Below the pieces are notes generated by a model. The model was not told the DNA's origin and did not search any database. It worked only from the letters and a program-made list of their open reading frames with translations. Made by a program: the position numbers and the translations under genes. DNA of 64,000 nt from Branchinecta lynchi (lineage: Eukaryota > Arthropoda > Branchiopoda > Anostraca > Branchinectidae). Where the stretch lies: assembly GCA_023053575.1 (NCBI GenBank), contig JAKZAP010000022.1, positions 15,542,518-15,606,517 on the forward strand, given 5' to 3'. Below are positions 23,551 to 33,590 of this stretch, piece after piece. Positions within the stretch are counted from its first letter, which is position 1; every line of letters begins with the position of its first letter.

Positions 23551-25437
23551 TCCTCTGGTTCAACTTCGGGGAAGGAAACAAACCTGTAATCTATATTACA
23601 GGTTTGTAATGTACTATATATAATATTTGTCATAGGTATATGACCATAAGCATAATTCGGAGTTTATAAACTGTTGTTTATAAACTTTACGCAACGGTCA
23701 GATTTGATACAAGAGAGTATTACTGCGACAAGTAAACCAGAAGTTAATCCTGGATTGTATAAAGGCCCTGCCTTGGTTTATCAATGATCAATCAATTTAA
23801 TACAAATTGTACTTCTGCTTTATTTGTCACATTAAGAGTACACAGTTAACCACATTTACAATAAGCTTAGCAGAAATGATAGTGCTTGGCCTAAACATAG
23901 GGGTTTCTTACCTATTAAACCCTCGTACACCAGGTGTCAGTCAGGTATTCAAAGTAACTTTGTAGAATCAGTAGGCTATATCGGTCTGCAACATCACCGG
24001 GTGCTGGAGCTTTGTTGAGGATATGCACGTGATCCATGTTACTTTATTTTACGTATTTACCTCTTTTTTTAATTGAAAGCCTACTGTTGTAGTCAATAAG
24101 GTAAGAAGTGGAACGATATTAAACAAGACCAAAGGTTTAGATGGGATCCCAAAAGTTCAAATTTGATCCAGACAATTTGGTCTTGTCTTCGCCAGATCCA
24201 GTCTTCGCCAGACTCCTTGAACACTTTTACTATTATTATTTGCTATTATTTACTATTATTTACTACGATCTAACTACTGACGGATTTTCTCGCCGGACGA
24301 TTAGTTCGGCAGGAATCCGGCCAAAACCGGAGAATTTGTTTAAAGTAAAAGTTTTATTTAAATTTAATAAGATGTTCGATTTGCGGGTAAGTAGACAAGC
24401 TGAATTCGCATATGACAACTATTTTCTCACCGGACGTATAGATCGCTCGGAATCCGGCTGAAACTGGAAAATTTGTTAAAAGTAAAATTTTAATTGCAAG
24501 TTGATTAGAGGTTGGATTTAAGGAGACATACTGAATTCGTTTTTTGAGCTTTATTTTTTCGCAGGACAAGTAGTTCCGAAATTCCGCCGAAACCGGAAAA
24601 TTGGCAGAAGTAAGGCAGGAAGTTTCGATCTGCTTCGTCAAAATAGATATGACTTAAAGGGGTAAACACACATGCTGAATCCATATCTGAACTTGGTTTT
24701 CTCATATGATTAGCTATTTTGCCTTAATCTTTTTCTAAACTTTAATAGTAAAAGTGTTCAAGGAGTCTGGCGAAGACTGGATCTGGCGAAGACAAGACCC
24801 AATTGTCTGGATCAAATTTGAACTTTTGGGATCCCATCGAAACCTTTGGTCTTGTTTAATATCGTTCCACTTCTTCCCTTATTGACTACAACAGTAGGCT
24901 TTCAATTAAAAAAAGAGGTAAATACGTAAAATAAAGTAACTTGGATCACGTGCATATCCTCAACAAAGCTCCAGCACCCGGTGATGTTGCAGACCGATAT
25001 AGCCCACTGATTCTACAAAGTTACTATGCATACCTGACTGACACCTGGTGTACGAGGGTTTCATAGGTAAGAAAACCCTATGTTTAGGCCAAGCACTATC
25101 ATTTCTGCTAAGCTTATTGTAAATGTGGTTAACTGTGTACTCTTACTGTGACAAATAAACCAGAAGTAGAATTTGTATTAAATTGATTGATCATTGATAA
25201 ACCAAGGCAGGGCCTTTATACAATCCAGCATTAACTTCTGGTTTACTTGTCGCAGTACTACTCTCTTGTATCAAATCTGACCGTTGCGTAAAGTTTATAA
25301 ACAACTATAAACAACAGTTTATAAACTCCGAATTATGCTTATGGTCATATACCTATGACAAGTATTATATATAGTATATTACAAACCTGTAATATAGATT
25401 ACCGGTTTGTTTCCTTCCCCGACGTTGAACCAGAGGA

Positions 25438-25490
25438 TTGACAGCCTGACGAGGACCCTTGACAAGAAGGGCCGAAATATCGCTGATGAA
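25438..25490 (+). ncRNA. Candidate minimal hammerhead ribozyme (palindrome partner)
   Basis: Same structure as at 23498-23550, on the plus strand: CAGC (25442-25445), CTGACGA (25446-25452), stem II 25453-25460 with 25467-25473, GAA 25474-25476, A15.1 at 25477, U16.1 at 25480, C17 at 25481, GCTG 25482-25485. The only change is in the stem II loop (GACAAG), which leaves the fold intact. It is the palindrome partner of the 23.5-kb copy. Confidence 0.6.
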
Positions 25491-25684
25491 GAATCGTAGC
25501 TGACGCATCCGTTGTAAACATTGTTTGAATAAATATGCCTACGACTTCGCAAAAGTTATCCTTCTGTCCGTCCGTCCGTCTGTTAGCACGATAAATCTCG
25601 AAAGGGTAGAGATATTTTCTTGAAAATTGGTATGAGGATCTATTGGGTCAACGTACAGGTCAAGTTCGTAGATGAGCTCTGTAG

Positions 25685-26110
25685 GGGTCGCCGTCACTAC
25701 CCCCACCCGTCGATTCACCCACCCGTCAATACGCCCAATCTAAAAATCCGTCGATTTTTCAACCGTCGATTCGCCCACCGTCGATTCGCCCAACCGCTGA
25801 TTCGCCCACCCGCTGATTCACCCACCCGTCAGTTCGCCCACCCGTAATTTCGCCCAACGTCGATTCACCCAACGTCCTATTGCTTGAGCGTCGATTCACC
25901 CAATTGTATGATCCGTCAATTCGCCCACCCGTCATAAGACCCAAAAAAAACGTCACAACTCCTACTTTTTCCGAAAGTTCGTCTACCCGTCACAAGTCCC
26001 AAAAATTCCGTCAATTCGCCCAACAAATCCGTCACAACCCCCACTTTTTCTGAAAGTTCGCCTACCCGTCACAAGACCCAAAATATCCGTCGATCCGCCC
26101 AATTTTCAAA
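25685..26110 (+). repeat. Minisatellite of E3 left arm
   Basis: Units of the CCCACCCGTCGATTCG type, with variants CCCACTTTTTC.GAAAGTTCG and CACAAGACCCAAAA, are interrupted once near 25870-25915. Confidence 0.85.
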
Positions 26111-26212
26111 ACCGACATTTGATCCAGCGCGGCTCTTTTCATTGAAGTTGGTAGAAGTCACAGGGGAGTAATTAAGAAGGATACGATACCGTCCGATGTA
26201 AATAAGGGTGAA

Positions 26213-26919
26213 AACTAGCTACCATATTTTTAGGTACAATATGTACCGAAAGCGGTAGGCCACATATTGCGATTATTTGGTCGGTTAAAGGAAATTACAA
26301 TGACACACGATCGTTCAATTCTCAATAGAGTGAAATTTGGTTGGTGCTCCCCGATACCTTTGGTCGGCAGACATGATCCATATGTTGGCTTAACCTTTGG
26401 TCGGCAGCAATACTAAAGGTTCCGACGGGAGCCCAGAGGAGAATATTTTGAAATTATTACCGCTGGAATACTGAAGCTCAAGGGATATACTGATCCATGT
26501 TATACTTCCTTATACATGACCCTTGTCGGATGAATCGGAAAATGATTGTACTAATTAGTCGGTAACTTTACAAGCTTCCACAGAACAGATGGCGGACGAC
26601 AATTATAAGTCAACCTTTTCACTCAAGTTTTTACCGGATCTATTGTTACTCCAGTTGTTCCGGGCTGTGCCTGATTTTAGCTGAATCGGTCCAGCAGGAA
26701 AAATGGCGCTGACACTCATAATGACCACGATCACAATGTCCACGATTCAAAATGCCTACAACCCATAATGCCCACGATTCAGAATGCCCATGATTGTACA
26801 GTTTGAGATGTTCAGGCAATAGTAAATTGGGGCTAGTGATGAATGTGAAACGAAAGGAGCGGACCGAGTATCAGGATGGGAATAATCGCCCATTGAAACT
26901 GTTCAACTTGAAAATAACA
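26213..26919. other. E3 interior, with a short ~22-bp tandem repeat
   Basis: About 26712-26800 has four or five imperfect copies of the phrase CATAATGCCCACGATTCAGA. Otherwise I see no coding content. Confidence 0.5.
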
Positions 26920-28640
26920 AGACACAAGGTTTCGATGGGATCCCAAAAATCTAATATTTGATCCAGACAACTGGGTCTTGTCTTCGCCAGATCTAGTCTT
27001 CGCCACGCTAATTATCAGAGAAAACCAAGTTCAGATATACCTCTATAAGCCATATCTATTTTGACGACGCTGACCGAAACTTCGTGCTTTACTTCTGCCA
27101 AATTTACGGTTTCGGCAATTGTCCAGCAAAAAGAGAAAATTCAGAAACGAATTCAGCGTATATACTTATCTCTATAAAGGACATCTAATCAACTTCAAAT
27201 AAAACTTTAACTTAGTAAAAAATTATTGTCATATACAGAATAAGCGTCTCTTCTTAGCCCTAAATCTGTCATCTAATCAACTTCAGTGTTCAGCATGTCT
27301 TCTTACCCCTGAATCAACTTCAAATGAACGAGATTTCGGCCCTTCTTGGTCCTCGTCAGGCTGTCATCTTCTGGGTAAACGTCGGGGAAGGAAACCAAAA
27401 AGTTGACTTACAAGGTTGACAGCCTGACGAGGACCCTTGCCAAGAACGGCCCAAATATCTTTTTTGACGGTGCAAAACGGATAAGTCACCTACAGTTTAT
27501 TTTGTTCGAGCTATATCGCCGAAATATCGCTGATGAAGAACCGCAGCTGACGTATATCCGCTGAAAACATTGTTTGAATATGTTTCAAAGTCAGCATGGG
27601 CTCAAAGAATATTTTTCTTCAGAGAAAACTTTTACTTTTGCCCAACTTTCCGGTTTTTGCCAGATTCCGGGCGAAATACTTGTCCGGCGACAAAATAGTT
27701 TTCACCCTCCTGTTAGCATGTCTTTTTACCCCATAATTGACTATCACATTAGCTGTTTAAAAATATATTGTTTGCCCCTTAATTTGAACCCACTCCCAAA
27801 TATAGGACTACAAAGCCCATTTACGAACTTGACCTTACCCTTGACCCAAAGAATCCTTACACCAACTTTCATAAAAATAATTCCCTTCGAGAGTTATCGT
27901 ACTCGCAGACAGACAGACAGACGGACAACTTTTGCGATGTCAAAGGTCACTTACGTTTTGGGATTCCAAAAACGAAACACCAACAGCGATCTCAAAATTG
28001 TTATTTTTAACAATTCCTACCTTCAGGGTGCAAGGTTTAGATTGCCTAGTTGCACTGTATGTGGTGAAAACAATTTTAAAAGGCATTTCTTCGTACTTTC
28101 GCCTGAATCATTCTAGTTTAATGAACTATAAAATAATCCTTTCACAATTTTCCGTAGTAATCCTGTCCCTTGTAATCTCGCTGTCCGTTGTCCCGGGCCA
28201 TTCTGACCTCCTGTACCGACAGTTAGTCGTCGGACATTCAACCAGGACGACTAGCCTTCCCTGAGAGAATTTTAAAATGTTGAAATTTTGGACCGTTAAT
28301 ATTTTTAACTATTTTAATTTCAGGGTCTACACCCTGAACTATGGCATTTTGAGTCGTTGGAACCACCCGAAAAATGTGTATGATATCCCAATTTTTGTTT
28401 GTTTGGGATTTTCGAGCCCGTGTCTCGGCAATCGATTCTGATTTATTTATTTTTTTCGTATGCGCTTGAGATCTGCTCTCAGCAGCGGAAAGTGATAACG
28501 ATAGATTTTTTTTGCAAATAAAGATAACCTTGAAAAAAACTTTTACAAGACATTACTTACCGTTTTTCAACGGCACGAAAGTAGGTGTATTAATTATTGA
28601 GCCTGATACTTGGCCTTAAAACAAAGCTTTAATCAAACTT
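26920..28640. repeat. Arm-derived repeats and hammerhead-module remnants inside E3
   Basis: 26920-27300 is a direct relative of 19750-20160. Two head-to-head module remnants follow: minus at about 27330-27400 (GCGAT lost after TTTCGG) and plus at 27415-27600, where GAAA is changed to CAAA and a second GCCGAAATATCGCTGATGAA occurs at about 27520. 27700-27930 repeats the CTTTTTACCCCATAATCGAC block of 20390. 28130-28640 is unassigned. Confidence 0.55.
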
Positions 28641-29449
28641 GACGGTGCAAACCGGATAAAGTAAGATCACAGTAAAGTAATAAAGTAAATCACAGGAATT
28701 CAGGAAGGGCCCCCTCCACCCACCCCACCCTCCAAGTTTCCGGATCCAGTTTAATTGTGCAAACGATTTATCCAGAATAAATGCTTGTTCTTCCCATCAA
28801 GTTTAACTCCGATCCCTCCATTCTAACCTTTTCTTGAGATTTTGGATCACCCCCTCCCAACTACCCATAGCTGTTGAACCCGCTGTCATAAGTTGAGATG
28901 AATCATTTGATAAAAATTACTTTTCGACTTCGCAGTTAACATGCGCACTTTAAGGGAGCCGGAACTTCATTTGTAAGCAAAACCCTTGAGGCAAAAATTA
29001 AATGGGCTCATAGTGATCATGAAAATGTATATTTTGCTTACCAGTATTTTTCTTACTGTGCGGTCGAGGTCGATACTTTAAGGAATAGTCGGATTTGGAA
29101 ATCTCGGATCTTGTCAAATATCTAATATTCCAGCCAAGTTGTATCTTCCTAGCACAGCTGGAAGTACCTTAACTCGTGATCACCGGAATTCCGCCTCCCC
29201 CCCCCCTCTCAAACTCCCCCCACAGTCGCCGGAGCCACAGTTCTGAAAAATATTTATCGAGAGCATCTGTTTGTTGTTCCCACGAAGTTCCATCCCATCT
29301 CTCCAGTATCAGCCAGTCACGTATTTTCCGGTCTCCCCCCCCCCCCCCAACTGTCGGGTCCGGTCCGGACATGAAAAAGATCACCAGAGACATGTCAAAT
29401 TCGACGTTCCGTTCAGTCAAATCCGACCATCCGTTCCAAAGTTACGCAT

Positions 29450-29632
29450 AAAACTGTCCGAAACGGCGTACGCGCGTCTGTCGCCCTCTCATGGGCTTAT
29501 TCGTCTGTTTGATAGATTTTGTTTGTATATGTAGTGTTTTGCCTAATTATGTCTTCATATATTCTTTTGTACTCCACTGTTTTCGTCTTGTACGATCTGT
29601 GGGTTAAAAATAAATTATTATTATTATTATAA
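29450..29632 (+). mobile_element. LINE 3' tail
   Basis: The sequence ends GTTAAAAATAAATTATTATTATTATTAT-like repeats (29605-29632), preceded by TCTCATGGGCTTATTCGTCTG. A similar phrase occurs at 49856-49880. Only the 3' UTR is present. Confidence 0.5.
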
Positions 29633-29868
29633 CTCAATATTCCTGATTCCCTTCCCTCCACCCCCCCCCCCCCCGAGATGGTCGGATCGAGACATTATTT
29701 CCAAGTTAGTTTGGTCGGGTCCCTGAAATGCCTACCAAGTTTCGTCGAGAAAATCCCCAAAACTGACATCACCGGAATTCAGGGAATCTCCCCTCCAACC
29801 CCCCCCCCCCCAAGGGTCCGGATCCATTTATTCAAACAATGTTTACACGGATACGTCAGCTCTGATTT

Positions 29869-29921
29869 TTCATCAGCGATATTTCGGCCCTTCTTGGCAA
29901 GGGTCCTCGTCAGGCTGTCAA
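29869..29921 (-). ncRNA. Candidate minimal hammerhead ribozyme
   Basis: On the minus strand this 53-nt stretch is identical to the candidate at 23498-23550, although the flanks differ (TACACGGATACGTCAGCTCT side). Conservation of exactly the ribozyme part between copies in different elements is consistent with, but does not prove, selection on it. Confidence 0.6.
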
Positions 29922-30929
29922 TCTTCTTGTTCAACTTCGGGGAAGGAAACAAACCTGTAACAAATAACTGAAGCTTCTACCGACTATAAATATCTTATTG
30001 GTCCGGATCCAGCCAAATTGTATTAGTATTCCCAGCAAGTTTCACTCCGATCCCTGCATTCCAACAGTTTCTCGAGATTCCCGGCCCCCCCCCAACTTCC
30101 CTACAGCTACCGAATCCGTTCCGAACTTCAGATGGGGCATCAGAGATATGTCCTTTGTTCAGTTTTCAAGTTTCATTCCAACTCAATTTTCCAGATTGCC
30201 CCGCCCTGAACTCCCCCCACATGGTCGGACCAGGAACTGATTTTTACCAAGTTAGTTTGGTGGGGTCCCTGATGTGCCTGCCAATTTTCATCGCCCTGGC
30301 ACATCTGGAAGTACCCTAACTCGAAAAAGTGTGACAAACTGCCCTAAATTTTCAAGATTCCTCCGCCCTTTACTCCCCGCAGATGGTCGGATCGGGAAAC
30401 TGATTATTTCCAGGTTTGTTTGGTCGGTTCCCTGATACGCCTGCCAAGTTTCATCGTCCTAGCACATCTGGAAGTTCCCTAACTCGAAAAAGTGATTGAT
30501 AAATAGAATATAAATAGATTGATAAATGGATAAATTGATTGAGAAGAAACTAATAAGCTCGTTTGTAGGGGAAGTTTGGGAAAGACATCCGTAAGAAGTG
30601 CTTACACTCTACTGAGACTTGATTGATCTTGCGGCATCATGATTTCTTTGACAAACCACGTAATCGCAATATGTAGCCCACCTCGTTCTTTAAACTTGTT
30701 TTACTCTTGCATTCATCCTCTTTTTTCCTCCTTCATTGTCAGCACCGAGGTCTGACATCATGCTCCTGATCAATCTGGCTCAAGGTTTATTGACTAGAAT
30801 TCACCCGTATTTACATGGGACGGTATCGTAACCTTCTTAATTACTCCCTTGCGACTCAGTCGCTTTCTGATACCGCGTTCAGTGATAAAGGCCGCGCTAG
30901 ATCAGAGGTTGATTTTGAAAATTGGGCGA

Positions 30930-31395
30930 ATCGACGGATATTTTGGGTCTTGTGACGGGTAGGTGAACTTTCGGAAAAAGTGGGGGTTGTGACGGATTTT
31001 TTGGGCGAATCGACGGATTTTTTGGGTCTTGTGACGGGCAGGCGAACTGTCGGAAAAAGTGGGGGTTGTGACGGATTTTTTGGGTCTTATGACGGGTGGG
31101 CGAATCGACGGGTGGGCGAATCGACAGATTTTAGAAGTGGGTGAATCGACGCTTCAAGAAACCGAGGTTGGGCGAATCGACGGTAGGCGAATTGACGGGT
31201 GGGTGAATCGACGGTTGGGTGAATCAACGGTTGGGCGAATCAGCGGTTGGGCGAATCAGCGGGTGGGCGAATCGACGGATATTTTGGGTCTTGTGACGGT
31301 TAGGCGAACTGTCGGAAAAAGTGGGGGATGTGACGTATATTTTGGGCATAATGACGGTTGGGCGAATCGACGGGTGGGCGAATAGACGGGTCCCC
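30930..31395 (-). repeat. Minisatellite of E3 right arm
   Basis: Inverted counterpart of 25685-26110, ending GACGGGTCCCC at the element boundary. The 108-codon plus-strand frame 31059-31385 is an artefact of the array. Confidence 0.85.
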
Positions 31396-32791
31396 CTCTG
31401 TAGCCCCATACCTAGGGGTGAGGGAGGGGTTTCAAATTAAGAGACGAATTTTTTTTTTAAAAAGCAAATAAAATAGTCGATATAGGGGAAAGGAGACATG
31501 CTGAATCCATATCTGGAACTGATTTTCTCGCCGAACAATTAGTTCGTCCGGAACCCGGCCGAAGCCAGAAAATTTATTAAAGGTAAAAGTTTTATTTGAA
31601 GTTGATTATACGCTTGGTTTAGGGGAAACAAAACATGCTGAATCCGTATATGAGAATTATTTTCTACCCGGCCGAGTATTTCGCCCGGAATCCGGCCAAA
31701 ACCGGAAAAAAATTGGTAAAAGTAAGTTTTATTTGAAGTTGATTAGATAGATACAAATCATATACGACTAGAACAGGTTTTAAAACAAGGGTGCAATGGC
31801 ACCCGTCGTTCGAGAAATAATCATGTCACCGCCCTGACGGGGTATTGAAACCTGATCTAAACGACTCGGCTTGCCTGTGACTGGGACGGATTTACGATGA
31901 TATTAAAAAAAAAAATCAAACGACTCGGAGATTGTGTTTGACAGATGTCACCCCCCCCCCTTTCGGGCCACCCCTGGCCCCAAACTGGCAGTAGATATTG
32001 CAGTAAGCAACCCTGGGTGTGTCCTTGGTTCACAGCACAAGGGACTCAAGGTTGGAAAAGCTGTTTTGTACGAATCAACGATCATATTTTGGAAAAGCTT
32101 TTGAATATTCGGGTTTGCTGGGTTGAAAGCCGTCGGCGAAAGAAATTTATAATTCTCACATACCTTGACTCACATAACGTTGATGAGCAGTTTAAATTTA
32201 GTTTGTGGGCTACGTAAATTTAGGAAAAAAAGTTTTCCCACTGACAGGAGGACACTTTCCGTACAGAGTAGAGACTCAGACATTGCAGATAGCTTGCGAA
32301 TATACTCGGAGATAGTACACGGAAGCTCGGTAGTAAAGTCCTGCATTATATTATTTCTATTATGCTTTTACTTTCCATTTCCGTGTGAACGACTCTAAAT
32401 CGTATTGCGAATCAGAACCCTTTACTGCTCGTTACTCTATTTTTTCCTTTTTTTTTTCATCTTTTAGATTTTCCAACTGAATTTGCCGCAGAGTCTCGCA
32501 AAGCTCCCCACGTTTCTGACTAAATGTCTACGTAATTGTCGGCTCCTTCTGATTATTCCCCTAGGGTCTCGGTGCTTTTTCATATAATACCTTTTTTGAA
32601 CCCATCTTCATATCCTTCTTTACGTAAACATAAAAGTTGCACCCATAGGCATCTCGTGTTGACCTAATTAAACGAGGAAGGTCGCCTCTGTTTGAGTAAT
32701 CTTTTGGGATTGCGTCCCTTTTTTTACTGACAGGGCCGAGTTGAGCTGATTATTCCCCTGGGGTCGCGGCACTTTTTCGTGGATTTAATGA

Positions 32792-33590
32792 TCCTGCAAA
32801 ATTGGGTCAACTGTCGGATTTTTAAATTGGGCGAAGTGACGGATGTCGGGAGTGGGTCAACTGACGGATTTTTGGGCCAAATGACGGGTGGGCGAACTGT
32901 CGGAAAAATTGGGCGAACTGACGGGTAATGGGCCAAATGACGGATTTCAAGAGTGGGTCAACTGACGGATTTCAAGAGTGGGCGAACTGACGGATTTCAG
33001 GAGTGGGCCAACTGACGGATTTTTGGGCCAAATGACGGGTGGGCGAACTGTCGGAAAAGTTGGCCGAACTGACGGATTTTTTGGCGAAATGACGGGTGGG
33101 CGAACTGACGGTAGGCGAACTGACGGTGGGCGTAGTGACGGGTGGGCGTAGTGACGGGTAGACGTAGTGACGGGTGGGCGTAGTGACGGGTGGGCGTTGT
33201 GACGGGTGGGCGTTGTGACGGGTGGACGTAGTGACGGGTGGGCGAAGTGACGGGTGGGTGTAGTGACGGGTGGGTGAACTGTCGGAAAAAGTGGGCGAAC
33301 TAACGTTTAGGCGAACTGTCGGAAAAAGTGGGCGAACTGACGGATTTTTTATGCGAAGTGACTGGGTGGGCGAAATGACGGGTGGGCGTAGTGACGGGTT
33401 CCCGTCAGTTGGCCCAAAAATCTGTCAGTTGACCTATCCGTCATTTCGCCTAAAAACCCGTCAGTTCGCCCAATTTTTGTGACAGTCACCCACCCGTCAT
33501 TTCGCCTAAGAATCCGTCAGTTAGCCCAACTTTTCCGACAGTTCGCCCACCCGTCATTTGGCCCAAAAATCCGACAGTTGGCCCAACTTT
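32792..33590. repeat. Minisatellite junction: right end of E2, then E1 left array resumes
   Basis: Up to 33403 the units are in inverted orientation (GACGGGTGGGCGTAGT) and end GGGTTCCC. From 33404 the array is again in E1's left-arm orientation (GTCAGTTGGCCCAAAAATC). The orientation flips within one base, as expected for an insertion boundary. Confidence 0.88.

Larger units (their letters stand above)
28660..30490. repeat. Satellite-type block in E3
   Basis: This block is a direct relative of 20820-21790 (GTTTAACTCCGATCCCTCCA, ATAGTCGGATTTG..AA, CTGGAAGTACCCTAACTCG) with an inserted LINE tail (29450-29632) and a hammerhead module (29828-29960). Confidence 0.65.
25685..31395. mobile_element. 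E3: innermost foldback transposon
   Basis: CTCTGTAG flanks both sides (25677-25684 and 31396-31403). The same locus without insertion is present at about 34850-34870 (GAGCTCTGTAGCCCCATACC), confirming the junctions. The ends read GGGTCGCCGTCACTACC and, inward from the right, GGGGACCCGTCTATTCG. The minisatellite variant is CCCACCCGTCGATTCG (25685-26110 and 30930-31395), distinct from that of E1/E2. Arms continue into unique inverted sequence (26111-26290 with 30640-30925, for example CACATATTGCGATTA). The 5.7-kb body holds satellite and arm-derived repeats, no transposase. Confidence 0.85.
22188..32505. repeat. Near-perfect palindrome (arms ~2.05 kb), right arm split by E3
   Basis: Left arm 22188-24237; right arm 24745-25684 plus 31396-32505; the spacer 24238-24744 has ~110-bp repeats with AACCGGAAAATTTG. 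The two arms match base for base over long stretches, for example around 23456-23600 against 25400-25545 and 22200-22520 against 32170-32500. This is far closer than the diverged E1/E2 left arms, so the inverted copy is recent or has been homogenised by gene conversion. E3 inserted in the right arm after the palindrome formed. Confidence 0.8.
17549..33403. mobile_element. E2: second foldback element, inserted in E1's left arm
   Basis: E2 starts GGGTCGCTGTCACTACC at 17549 and ends ...GGGTTCCC at 33403. GTCAGTTG flanks it on both sides (17541-17548 and 33404-33411), and E1's array continues after 33411 exactly where it stopped. Its right arm (31396-33403 plus 25560-25684) is closely related to E1's right arm (34740-36833). 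The left arm 17549-19562 matches E1's 33404-34672. Without E3 it is about 10 kb, larger than E1 because it holds an extra 6 kb (19563-25560) with a second left-arm copy and satellite blocks. Confidence 0.8.
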
